This document shows positions 37,073 to 45,216 of a DNA stretch of 64,000 nucleotides, piece after piece; position 1 is the first letter of the stretch, and each line of letters starts with the position of its first letter. The stretch covers positions 62,001 to 126,000 of the forward strand of contig NZ_MIJE01000031.1 of the NCBI RefSeq assembly GCF_001730225.1, read 5' to 3'. Position numbers and translations under genes: made by a program. The DNA is from Desulfuribacillus alkaliarsenatis (lineage in GTDB: Bacteria; Bacillota; Bacilli; Desulfuribacillales; Desulfuribacillaceae). A model generated the notes under the pieces. It saw only the letters and a list, made by a program, of their open reading frames with translations, had not been told where the DNA came from and did no database searches.

Positions 37073-37792
37073 CTAGTCAATTTCAGCCACTATGATTAAT
37101 GGTGCCGATTCCTGTGGTTTGTATGTATCTTTTTTGAAGCTTCCATATAGCTGAATATTTTTAAATCCGCTTTCCTGTAATAATTGTACAAACTCAGATG
37201 ACTTAATTGGATGCAGTAATACATGATTTTCTAGTTCATTATCTTCTGTTTTTAGGATCGTATGGAAATCGATTTTATGCTGGTCTTCTATGTAGTTATA
37301 GTATCGTTCAAATATAATTCCTGCATCAGCGTTTTTTATCAAAGGTAAGCTTTTGACCTGTTGGTCCAGCACCCTATCGTAATTTATAACTTGGACAACA
37401 ACCTTGCCTCTAGGGTTGAGGCATCTTTTGCATGCTTGTAGGTATTGTTTAATTTCATCATTGTTATTGAGATGGACAACGGAATTACCAATACAGAATA
37501 TCAAGTCAAATGTTTTATTTAACTGCTCTATCTCCAACATGTTAAGCACATAGGTATCGATATTAGGGTTTTTAGCTTTTAGGCTTTTGACCATTTGCTC
37601 GTCCAAATCAATTGCCGTAACATTATATCCTGTTTGATCTAGCTGCTCTGAATAGCCTCCACTCCCACACGCTACGTCCAGTATATCTTTTGGTTGACTT
37701 CCTACTTCTTCTTTTATTAATTCAATTTGTGCCTTGCCAGTAGGAAAAATATAATCATAATATTTGGCTATTTCTGAATAGAATTTTGACAT
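37073..37792 (-). CDS. Class I SAM-dependent methyltransferase
   Basis: This 239-residue methyltransferase has motif I as ILDVACGSGGYSEQL (about 37-51), the acidic end of strand 2 in VTAIDLDEQMV and motif IV as FDLIFCIGNSVVHL. The C-terminal half has LLQESGFKNIQLYGSF, common in small-molecule methyltransferases. The substrate is unknown. It sits between purC and the BCCT gene on the same strand with gaps near 70 bases. Confidence 0.82.
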   Translation of the reverse strand: MSKFYSEIAKYYDYIFPTGKAQIELIKEEVGSQPKDILDVACGSGGYSEQLDQTGYNVTAIDLDEQMVKSLKAKNPNIDTYVLNMLEIEQLNKTFDLIFCIGNSVVHLNNNDEIKQYLQACKRCLNPRGKVVVQVINYDRVLDQQVKSLPLIKNADAGIIFERYYNYIEDQHKIDFHTILKTEDNELENHVLLHPIKSSEFVQLLQESGFKNIQLYGSFKKDTYKPQESAPLIIVAEID

Positions 37793-37862
37793 CCAACCAC
37801 CTCATTGAACATTATTTATACTACACTTTTTAATTATACTTTTAAATATTACAGCCAAACAG

Positions 37863-39851
37863 TTATCGAATGACATGTAGGAAGTGGATATGTTTCTCAT
37901 ATTGATCTAGGACGTTATTGATTACCTGCTCCTTAGTCCAGCCCATGATGTCGTAATCTTGTCCGCCTTCTTTTAAATATATCTCGGCTCGATAGTATTT
38001 TTTAGTTTCGTCTAGGTCTTTGTTGGCCTCTGCCATTGTAAAGGACGGCATCGCATGCCCTTTCAGGCGTACTGAGTAAAAGAAATCGATTTCCTCACCG
38101 TGCAATACTTCTATCCATATCCTGTCGCCTGATTCCGCTTTTACAATGGCCTTCATACCATTTTTCTTGAACACCTCTGCTACTTCATCAAAGGCAGGAT
38201 GTACTGTACTCTGCATGAATTGGAGTACACTTTCCTTTTTCGGATGATGAATCATCGACTTTAAGCGATCTTGCCATGCAACTGGCGACTTATGGGTTTT
38301 CGGCATTAGTATTGCTTCACTTAGGCTTACCTGTTTCACTAGTTCTACCCGCAATGATTGAAACAGCCCCCAGCACATGAGTAGCATAACAACCGTAAAC
38401 GGTAAAGCACTGGCAATTGCTGCAGTTTGTAAAGCCAGCAAACCACCAGACAATAAGAGCGCGATTGCAACCAAACCCTCCGTTGACGCCCAGAAAATAC
38501 GTTGCCACACAGGTCCTTCCTTCTCTCCGCCATTTGTTAGCATATCAATGACGAGGGATCCTGAATCCGATGATGTTACGAAAAATGTTACAACCAGTAT
38601 TGTGGCAATCGTAGCAATCAATGTTGAGAAAGGTAAATACTCAAAGAATTGAAATAGTGCTGTTGTAGTGTCTGCATCTACAGCAAGGGCCAAGTCAGTA
38701 ATCCCCTGTTGCATAATCATATGAATGGCCGTATTACCAAAGAACGTCATCCACATAAAGGTGAAACCCACCGGAACCATAAGCACCCCAACGATAAATT
38801 CACGAATTGTTCTACCTCTAGATACACGTGCTATAAACATTCCTACAAACGGTGACCAAGCAATCCACCAGCCCCAGTAAAATAGCGTCCAACCTCCAAT
38901 CCAGCCAGTTGGTTCATAGGCATACAAGTTAAATGTTTGTCCAACAATCGTCGATAGATACGCCCCTGTGTTTTGTACGAGGGTTTGTAGCAAATAGATT
39001 GTAGGCCCTGTAATAAGTACAAAAAGGACGAGAAATCCAGCTACACCCATATTAAATTCGGAAATTCTTTTAATCCCACCATTAAGACCACTAACAACTG
39101 AAACCATAGCAATCAAACTTACTATGATAATAATAATGATTTGTACGTTGATTGTATTAGGGACACCAAATACATACTGTAGCCCTGCATTGATTTGTAG
39201 TACTCCTAAACCCAAGGAGGTGGCAACCCCAAACAGTGTCCCTAAAACGGCGAATGTGTCTACTGTATGTCCAATTGGACCGTAGATACGGTCGCCAATT
39301 AAAGGATATAAAGAAGAACGAATTGCTAACGGTAAATTATGTCGATATGAAAAATACGCCAATGAAAGCGCGACTACGGCATAAATCGCCCATGCATGTA
39401 TACCCCAGTGAAAAAACGTAATGTTCATGGCAGCCCTCGCGGCTTCTATAGTGCCGCCTTCCATTGCTGGCGGAGTCATATAGTGCATGACAGGCTCTGC
39501 TACTCCAAAGAACAGTAATCCTATACCCATACCTGCAGAAAACAGCATAGCAAACCATGATAAATTGTTATATTCAGGTTCACTGTGGTCAGGTCCTAAT
39601 TTAATCTGACCATTCCTAGATACCGCTAAATACACAACAAATATCACAAAGATAGCTACAGATAAAACATAAAACCATCCAACAGTTTCCGTAATCCATG
39701 CTTGAACAGCAGTAAATACGGCTTCTGTCCTTTTGGGCAATAATACTGCAAGTATCACAAACACAAGTGTAATAATTGCTGAACTTAAGAAAACAGGTGG
39801 ATTAATCCGAACCTCTGGTCTCCATGCTTGATTTTTCTTCTGATTGTCCAT
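37863..39851 (-). CDS. BCCT family betaine/carnitine/choline transporter
   Basis: This 662-residue carrier has twelve membrane segments (about 15-505) and a long cytoplasmic C-terminal part (about 510-662). The signature GMGIGLLFFGVAEPVMHYMTPP and the Trp-rich FYWGWWIAWSPFVGMFIARVSRG are those of BCCT transporters. It should take up a quaternary amine such as glycine betaine or choline, driven by Na+ or H+. The C-terminal region resembles BetT-like regulatory tails. It starts on the base next to the stop of the ArsC-like selenoprotein gene, so the two are co-transcribed. Confidence 0.92.
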   Translation of the reverse strand: MDNQKKNQAWRPEVRINPPVFLSSAIITLVFVILAVLLPKRTEAVFTAVQAWITETVGWFYVLSVAIFVIFVVYLAVSRNGQIKLGPDHSEPEYNNLSWFAMLFSAGMGIGLLFFGVAEPVMHYMTPPAMEGGTIEAARAAMNITFFHWGIHAWAIYAVVALSLAYFSYRHNLPLAIRSSLYPLIGDRIYGPIGHTVDTFAVLGTLFGVATSLGLGVLQINAGLQYVFGVPNTINVQIIIIIIVSLIAMVSVVSGLNGGIKRISEFNMGVAGFLVLFVLITGPTIYLLQTLVQNTGAYLSTIVGQTFNLYAYEPTGWIGGWTLFYWGWWIAWSPFVGMFIARVSRGRTIREFIVGVLMVPVGFTFMWMTFFGNTAIHMIMQQGITDLALAVDADTTTALFQFFEYLPFSTLIATIATILVVTFFVTSSDSGSLVIDMLTNGGEKEGPVWQRIFWASTEGLVAIALLLSGGLLALQTAAIASALPFTVVMLLMCWGLFQSLRVELVKQVSLSEAILMPKTHKSPVAWQDRLKSMIHHPKKESVLQFMQSTVHPAFDEVAEVFKKNGMKAIVKAESGDRIWIEVLHGEEIDFFYSVRLKGHAMPSFTMAEANKDLDETKKYYRAEIYLKEGGQDYDIMGWTKEQVINNVLDQYEKHIHFLHVIR

Positions 39852-40208
39852 TTAAATAACTACCTTCTCCCATTCTGATTCTTTAAAGCCAGGCAAGACA
39901 ATATTACCATTTGTTAGTATTGGCCGCTTTACCAACAAACCATCACTAGCTAGTACCTTATAGATTTCTTCTAAGCTCATTGTTTCTAATTTGTCCTTTA
40001 AACCGAGTTCTTTATATTTTTTGCCACTGGTATTGATAAAACGTTTGATGTCTAGTCCACTTTTTTCGTGAAGTTCCTTCAACTCTTGTGCAGTCGGGTT
40101 CTCTTCTACGATATGTCTTGTCTTGTATGTAACTTCCTTGTCATCTAGCCAAGCCTTGGCCTTTCTAACAGTAGTTCACCTTGGATAATCAAAAAATGTC
40201 CATTCCAT
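39852..40208 (-). CDS. ArsC/Spx-like thioredoxin-fold selenoprotein (TGA at codon 11)
   Basis: Read through TGA 40178-40176 as Sec this gives 118 residues, the usual length of the ArsC/YffB/Spx family. The N-terminus reads WTFFDYPR-U11-TTVRKAKAWL, where relatives have YPxCSTCRKAKxWL; Sec replaces the catalytic Cys and the second Cys is Val. The conserved Arg-Pro region is VKRPILTNGNIVLPGF. AGGAGG lies 9 bases before ATG 40208. Without readthrough only a 76-residue headless fragment could be made. It is probably a thiol-dependent reductase; arsenate as substrate is not shown. Confidence 0.87.
40147..40178 (-). promoter_or_regulatory. SECIS-like hairpin with UGA, ArsC-like gene
   Basis: After the UGA (40178-40176) and 14 nt, GGCCAA pairs with UUGGCU (40161-40147; one G-U) around loop GGC. 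The loop starts 20 nt after the UGA with G first, as bacterial SECIS elements require. Confidence 0.8.
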
Positions 40209-40332
40209 TTCAAATAACCTCCTAGTTGTTAGTTTAATACAGCATAATTAATTGCCTAAAAGCATTACATTTATATTCCATTTTATCATAATGATTTCAT
40301 ATATAGCTTCTATTAGCATGCCAAATCCTATG

Positions 40333-40377
40333 CAAAAAATAAGACTCTCTTCGGCAATATCCAGAAAAGAGTCTTAT
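40333..40377 (-). terminator. Terminator after 40388 gene
   Basis: ATAAGACTCT (40339-40348) pairs with AGAGTCTTAT (40368-40377), a 10 bp stem. On the minus strand TTTTTTG follows. The remainder of the 40209-40332 gap holds no gene. Confidence 0.8.
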
Positions 40378-40387
40378 CAAACATGCT

Positions 40388-40822
40388 TTATCCCTGTGCA
40401 ACATCTGCTAAAGTCATATCGCCAATTTTACATATACTCCGATAAACAACCGTAGCAGTGTAAAATGCGCCAAAGATTGGGACAATATTGGTCGCTAGCT
40501 TAAATTTTTGTTGTGCTAAATATGATGATATTAGTTCGCTAGTAGCGGCACTCCTGGCAGCATCGACTTGGTCTGCGAACAGCTCATATTTAGCCTGATA
40601 AACTTCCAGGCCACTTTGCCGAATAATCCGCACGTCAACTATAAAGGAAAACAATGCTTGTAGCAAAAAACTTGTTGCAAATGTTGCGGGCATCATTTTC
40701 CCACCAATAAAATCAAGGCCTAGCGATAACACAAAGGACTTTAATGCTCCAATCAAAGCAATTTTTCGCACCTTTAGTTTGTATTGTCTGACTTCACTGT
40801 TTAAATTGCTATATGAATTCAT
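40388..40822 (-). CDS. Hypothetical membrane protein
   Basis: I do not recognise this 144-residue protein. It has a basic N-terminus, hydrophobic segments at about 23-60 and again near 105-125, and an amphipathic middle. It is the last gene of the 40388-42185 set, four bases after the C_GCAxxG_C_C gene, so it may have a linked role. No catalytic motif is seen. Confidence 0.55.
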   Translation of the reverse strand: MNSYSNLNSEVRQYKLKVRKIALIGALKSFVLSLGLDFIGGKMMPATFATSFLLQALFSFIVDVRIIRQSGLEVYQAKYELFADQVDAARSAATSELISSYLAQQKFKLATNIVPIFGAFYTATVVYRSICKIGDMTLADVAQG

Positions 40823-40825
40823 TAC

Positions 40826-41755
40826 TTACTCCTTTTGCTCCATTTCCTGCAAGATTTCTACTGCGTCAGCGATGAACTGTGGGCATACCTTTGTAAACAA
40901 TTGCTTGTCTTTAATCTGTGCATATTCATCTGGGTTTGCTACATTATAGCCTAATAACTCCTTACAAATAATAGTTTTATGTTTTTCCTTGAATTTCTCT
41001 ATAAACTGGTTAGTAAGCTTATAGGTCTCTTGCTTTGCTTCATTATCTCCCTCGCAATGGTGGCCATACCTTAAGCCTATTACCATTATAGCACCTGTGA
41101 CTGCACCACAAACCTCACCTTGACGGAGTCCACCGCCAAAGCCCGTGGCTATCTTAAAAGCGGACTCGCGCTCTAATCCTAGCTCATCGCAGAACACTCC
41201 AATAACCGCTTGACTACAGTTAAAGCCCCGAGCGAATATGTCCTTCGCCACAACCTTCTTAGAACGCTCCCAGAGCATAACCTGCTCTGCTAATTCTTCT
41301 TGCTCTATCTGTCGTTTTTGCTGCTCAAGGCGCTGCTGTACATCTGTAAGCTCTGCCTGCAGTTCATTATAATGCTTGACGATGCTCTCGACCGTCTGTG
41401 GCTCATCAAATAATATAGGGACTGTCTCTTGCTCAAGCTGCAAATATGGTTTCTTACCCAATGCGTTAGCCTCTCCAACTACGCGCCAGCTCAGTGGTTT
41501 TTGGTACTCTGTAAAGTTCCATAAAACCGTTCCGTCATACTTCATCGTTGATGCTTCTAAAAGCTCTGGAGTAACATAGGCATGGAGTAATTGATCACGC
41601 ATCCCATCTCCGCCTGCAAGAACTGATTGCTTTTGCCCCTTCTCCGACAGCTTGTACTTAATTTCAACCGTTTTACGTATGCTTTTCTTACTCATATCAG
41701 ATAAATCAATGTTTCCCATCTTAAAATTAGAGACATCTAATTTTTTACCGTTCAT
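40826..41755 (-). CDS. C_GCAxxG_C_C family redox protein with extra N-terminal region
   Basis: The C-terminal part (about 170-300) is a C_GCAxxG_C_C domain: ARGFNCSQAVIGVF, FGGGLRQGEVCGAVTGAIMV, and later Cys in HHCEGD, KTIICKELLG and TKVCPQF. These five Cys usually form a redox or metal site. The N-terminal 165 residues, with a Gln/Glu-rich coiled coil (about 115-160), are not part of that family. ATG 41755 has AGGGG 7 bases upstream; an in-frame GTG is at 41770. It overlaps the CBS-domain gene by 11 bases. Confidence 0.72.
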   Translation of the reverse strand: MNGKKLDVSNFKMGNIDLSDMSKKSIRKTVEIKYKLSEKGQKQSVLAGGDGMRDQLLHAYVTPELLEASTMKYDGTVLWNFTEYQKPLSWRVVGEANALGKKPYLQLEQETVPILFDEPQTVESIVKHYNELQAELTDVQQRLEQQKRQIEQEELAEQVMLWERSKKVVAKDIFARGFNCSQAVIGVFCDELGLERESAFKIATGFGGGLRQGEVCGAVTGAIMVIGLRYGHHCEGDNEAKQETYKLTNQFIEKFKEKHKTIICKELLGYNVANPDEYAQIKDKQLFTKVCPQFIADAVEILQEMEQKE

Positions 41756-42185
41756 CGACTTTCCCCTCACTCTCTCGTATATTGTTAACCAGTTTTTTGC
41801 AATATTCTATTATCTCTTTTCTTCTAATGATACCTATGAATACATCCTGATCATCAACAACGGGAACAAAGTTCTGCGAGATGGCTAATGTTAATAAATC
41901 ATCAATATCAGCATCGATATGCACAGACTGATTCGTTTTTCTACGTTCTATATGCTTTAATAATACACTTCTAGAATTTTTAAATGATAGATTAGGGGTG
42001 TTTTTAACTTTCCAGAGCAGATCGCCTTCAGTGATTGTGCCCACGTATTTACCTTCATGGTTTAATATTGGAATCGCTGGATGCTTTTCAAATTCCATTT
42101 TATCAAGCACTTGTCGCATTGTTGAATCTTCATATACATATGTGACCTCTGCTTTTGGCAAAAGAAAGAAAGCTATATTTTTCAT
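41745..42185 (-). CDS. CBS-domain-pair protein
   Basis: This 146-residue protein consists of two CBS motifs (about 10-60, with AIPILNHEGKYVGTITEGDL, and 75-130, with FVPVVDDQDVFIGIIRRKEI). Such stand-alone Bateman modules bind adenine nucleotides and regulate partners; B. subtilis CbpB/YkuL is similar in size and order. It overlaps the C_GCAxxG_C_C gene, suggesting translational coupling. Confidence 0.82.
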   Translation of the reverse strand: MKNIAFFLLPKAEVTYVYEDSTMRQVLDKMEFEKHPAIPILNHEGKYVGTITEGDLLWKVKNTPNLSFKNSRSVLLKHIERRKTNQSVHIDADIDDLLTLAISQNFVPVVDDQDVFIGIIRRKEIIEYCKKLVNNIRESEGKVDER

Positions 42186-42232
42186 ATCAGTAACTACCCC
42201 TCCAGAAAAGTAAAATTATCACTCTAATACAT

Positions 42233-43291
42233 CTATCTTTTCAAATCATAACAATCATAATAACCTTTAAGGTCGGATATAAGCCGTAGTACATCCTCTT
42301 CCTTCGTCGCCCAACTCGTGCAAAACCGTACGGCACTATGTTTGTCATCGATTCGTTGCCAGGTCAAAAAACTATAATGTTTTTTCAAAGCTTCGATTGT
42401 TTCATTGGGCAAAATTGGAAACAATTGATTGGTTGAAGTGCTAATTAGAAATGTACATCCACTTTCTTGTAATGCTTCTTTTATTATATTAGCCATTTTA
42501 TTAGCATATGCTGATAACTCAAAGTATAAGTCGTTTTCAAAAAGTGTAAGAAACTGAATCCCAAGTAGTCTCCCCTTCGCTAGTAAGCCGCCTCTTTGCT
42601 TCATAATATATCGAAAGTCTTGCTTCAGTGTATCGTTAGTTATAACGACTGCCTCTCCAAAAAGCGCCCCTATCTTCGTGCCACCAATATAAAAAACATC
42701 GCAGCATTCTGTAATAAACGCTAAATCCATATCATTCTCAGAAGAAGTAAGCCCATATCCCAGTCGCGCCCCATCTAGAAACAGATATAGCCCGTTTTCA
42801 CGACACACGTTACTGATGGCTTCCAATTCACTTCGGGTATAAATCGTCCCTAATTCCGTCGGATTAGAGATATATACCATTTTAGGTTGGACAGTGTGTT
42901 CATGGGTCTCATCTAATTGATGGTTTATGTAAACATCATAAATCTGCCTTGCTGTGAGCTTCCCATCATAAGTTGGCAGTTCTAGCACTTTATGCCCTGT
43001 AGCTTCAATTGCACCTGTCTCATGGGTGCTAATATGGCCGCTCTCCGCCGCTATTACACCTTGATGGGGACGCAAGGATGCAGCTATCACAGTCAGGTTT
43101 GTCTGTGTTCCACCCACTAGGAAATGGACGTCAATATTGTCATTCTTGCACTTTTCTTTGATAAGGGAAGCCGCTTGCTGACAATAAACATCTTCACCAT
43201 ACCCTGGTGTTTGCTCCATATTCGTTGCTAGTAATTTCTCTAATATCTTAGGATGAGCGCCTTCGCTATAGTCATTAGTAAATCGAATCAT
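42233..43291 (-). CDS. Low-specificity threonine aldolase-like PLP enzyme
   Basis: This 352-residue PLP enzyme of the beta-eliminating lyase/threonine aldolase group should cleave L-threonine or related beta-hydroxy amino acids to glycine and an aldehyde. It starts MIRFTNDYSEGAHP, has the cofactor Asp in LYLFLDGARLGYGL and the Schiff-base Lys in FYIGGTKIGALFGEA (near residue 200). ATG 43291 has GGTGAGG 8 bases before it; a longer start at ATG 43327 lacks a good site. Confidence 0.85.
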   Translation of the reverse strand: MIRFTNDYSEGAHPKILEKLLATNMEQTPGYGEDVYCQQAASLIKEKCKNDNIDVHFLVGGTQTNLTVIAASLRPHQGVIAAESGHISTHETGAIEATGHKVLELPTYDGKLTARQIYDVYINHQLDETHEHTVQPKMVYISNPTELGTIYTRSELEAISNVCRENGLYLFLDGARLGYGLTSSENDMDLAFITECCDVFYIGGTKIGALFGEAVVITNDTLKQDFRYIMKQRGGLLAKGRLLGIQFLTLFENDLYFELSAYANKMANIIKEALQESGCTFLISTSTNQLFPILPNETIEALKKHYSFLTWQRIDDKHSAVRFCTSWATKEEDVLRLISDLKGYYDCYDLKR

Positions 43292-43328
43292 CGTATGTTC
43301 CTCACCTTCAAAAATCCCTCTATACATG

Positions 43329-43369
43329 AAAAGAAAAGCTTTACAGTAAATTTTTCAACTGTAAAGCTT
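43329..43369 (-). terminator. Terminator after 43386 gene
   Basis: AAGCTTTACAGT (43336-43347) pairs perfectly with ACTGTAAAGCTT (43358-43369), a 12 bp stem; a T-rich stretch follows on the minus strand. It separates the 43386 gene from the aldolase gene. Confidence 0.85.
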
Positions 43370-43385
43370 CCCTTATATTTTAACG

Positions 43386-43715
43386 TTATTCAACCTTTTT
43401 AGCTACAATATTTATCTCTTTACCAGACTTTTTTAGCTTTGCAACCAAATCTCTGAAAGGCTTAAAGTTTGATACTTTGGAAATAGCGTCTTCCTCGTTC
43501 TGAACGCCAGTAGTTCTGAACTCAATGTCATTTAACAGTACTACATATGAATCGTTACTAGCTTTTAAATCTTTTCTACGTCTTTCTCTTTCCTTATGCC
43601 TTGCTATTCTTCTTACACTTTTTCTAGCTTTCTTTAACTTAGGGTCTTGTGTGAAGAATTCTAACTCATATAGATTTTGATTCACTTGTTTTAATGTACT
43701 ATTTGGCTTTACCAT
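43386..43715 (-). CDS. Small basic hypothetical protein
   Basis: I do not recognise this 109-residue protein. Its first half is very basic (KKARKSVRRIARHKERERRR, about 27-46), which would suit nucleic acid binding; the second half looks like a compact alpha/beta fold. A good GAGGGG site precedes ATG 43715. A second small basic gene lies 71 bases upstream on the same strand, so they may be linked. Confidence 0.55.
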   Translation of the reverse strand: MVKPNSTLKQVNQNLYELEFFTQDPKLKKARKSVRRIARHKERERRRKDLKASNDSYVVLLNDIEFRTTGVQNEEDAISKVSNFKPFRDLVAKLKKSGKEINIVAKKVE

Positions 43716-43786
43716 ATATAAATACCCCTCTCTTAAATTATCTAGTTATACTAATCATCTAATCTACTAATTTTAACCTTCATCAA

Positions 43787-43912
43787 TTATCTATTTCTAC
43801 TATTTTTAGCACTAGTTTTTCTCGGCGCACGTGCCATTGCCTTTGTTTGATGATGGGTTTTTGAATAGGCTGCACTGCTTTTAATTATTTTTTTTATCTG
43901 TCGTTTTTTCAT
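43787..43912 (-). CDS. Very small basic protein (41 residues)
   Basis: This short frame encodes MKKRQIKKIIKSSAAYSKTH then a Lys/Arg/Ser-rich tail ending AKNSRNR. GAGGGGAG lies about 7 bases before ATG 43912, which supports translation. A promoter-like TTGACC with a -10 near TTATAG lies about 90 bases upstream. It recalls small basic DNA- or ribosome-associated proteins, but no family is recognised. Confidence 0.5.
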   Translation of the reverse strand: MKKRQIKKIIKSSAAYSKTHHQTKAMARAPRKTSAKNSRNR

Positions 43913-44109
43913 TGTTTAATCTCCCCTCAAAATCTTCTAATTAGAATGTCTTTCCTCGTTTATTATATATGTTGCTCTATAATTAAGCAATTTATCTTCG
44001 GTCAATGATGTGTAAATAGCGACTATCAGCACAGTATGATATAATTGCTGAGTCAAATTTATAGCAATTTAAAAATGGGAACTAGCAATTTTAAGGGGGT
44101 TTATCTTAG

Positions 44110-45129
44110 ATGGATACAAATACACAAAACACTACAAACAACACAACACAGCCAGTGGAAGTTCGCACGGAGATTGGCTCAATTACCGTTGGACTTGGCG
44201 CCTACAAAGGCCTTAAAAAACCTGAACAAAAAGCAATTACCGTTACAGAACAAGAAATCGAGCAAGAATTAGAAGCTTATAGGGATCGTCACGCTAAGCT
44301 TGAACCAGTAGCAGATGGCATCGTGCAAACGGGCGACATTGTAAAAATTGATTACCAAGGATATATTGATGGCTCTCCTTTCGACGGTGGAAGTGGTAAA
44401 AACCAGGCCCTCGAAATTGGTTCTGGTGGCTTTATACTAAGCTTTGAAGAGCAGATGGTTGGTATGAAGACTAACGAAGATAAGCAAATCGAGGTGGATT
44501 TTCCTGAGAATTATCATGTAAGAAAGCTAGCTGGTTCTACCGTAACCTTCCATATAAAAGTAAATGAAATAACGCGAAAAACCCTTCCTGAGTTAAACGA
44601 TGATTTGGCTAAAGCTGTAAGTTATTGTAAAACCCTCGACGAGTTGAAAGAAGATATCAAAAAGAATATAGTCTCCTATAAAGAAATGGAAGTAGGTAAG
44701 TACATAAAGGATGTATTAGTCAGTATACCTGTTAAGAACTCCCTAGTAGAAATACCTGAATCACTGATTGACATAGAAATCAAAAAAATGATTGCTGATT
44801 TAGAGCATCATGTAAAATCAAAAGGAATTACCGTTGATAAATATTTAGAAACAGCAGGAATTTCTCGTGAAGAGTTTGAAGCTCAATTTAGAACAGAGGC
44901 TGAAAAACGCGTCCAAACTCAACTCGTTTTAATGGCCATAGCTAAAACAGAAAGAATGCATGTTACTGAAGATGAAATAACTAATCAAATAAACCAGATT
45001 GCCACTATGCACAAAACAAAAGCATCAGATATACGCACACACCTGATTGACGGCGGCAATTATACAGCCTTTAAGAATGAAATTGCTATGCGTAAAGCTG
45101 TAGAATTAATCGTTCAATTTAGTGAATAG
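44110..45129 (+). CDS. Trigger-factor-like prolyl isomerase lacking the ribosome-binding domain
   Basis: This 339-residue protein matches the middle and C-terminal parts of trigger factor. A polar 20-residue N-terminus precedes LGAYKGLKKPEQKAITVTEQ (linker arm), an FKBP-type PPIase (about 70-145; GDIVKIDYQGYIDGSPFDGG, FILSFEEQMVGM) and the chaperone arms (about 150-339). The usual N-terminal 110 residues with the ribosome-docking loop are absent. It should be a free prolyl isomerase/chaperone. GGGGG precedes ATG 44110, and an extended -10 TATGATATAAT lies about 65 bases upstream. Confidence 0.82.
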   Translation: MDTNTQNTTNNTTQPVEVRTEIGSITVGLGAYKGLKKPEQKAITVTEQEIEQELEAYRDRHAKLEPVADGIVQTGDIVKIDYQGYIDGSPFDGGSGKNQALEIGSGGFILSFEEQMVGMKTNEDKQIEVDFPENYHVRKLAGSTVTFHIKVNEITRKTLPELNDDLAKAVSYCKTLDELKEDIKKNIVSYKEMEVGKYIKDVLVSIPVKNSLVEIPESLIDIEIKKMIADLEHHVKSKGITVDKYLETAGISREEFEAQFRTEAEKRVQTQLVLMAIAKTERMHVTEDEITNQINQIATMHKTKASDIRTHLIDGGNYTAFKNEIAMRKAVELIVQFSE

Positions 45130-45146
45130 GTGCCGTTACACCAGTG

Positions 45147-45216
45147 AAAACCTTTTAATTAATGAAGTGACATTATCGCGTGTTTTATTTCTTTTAAATT
45201 AAAAGGTTTTTTTATT
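45147..45216 (+). terminator. Terminator of trigger-factor-like gene overlapping the kinase 3' end
   Basis: AAAACCTTTTAATT (45147-45160) pairs perfectly with AATTAAAAGGTTTT (45197-45210), followed by TTTA. The 14 bp stem has a long 36-nt loop. Its right arm lies inside the convergent kinase gene (last codons), so the terminator is encoded in coding DNA. Confidence 0.55.
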
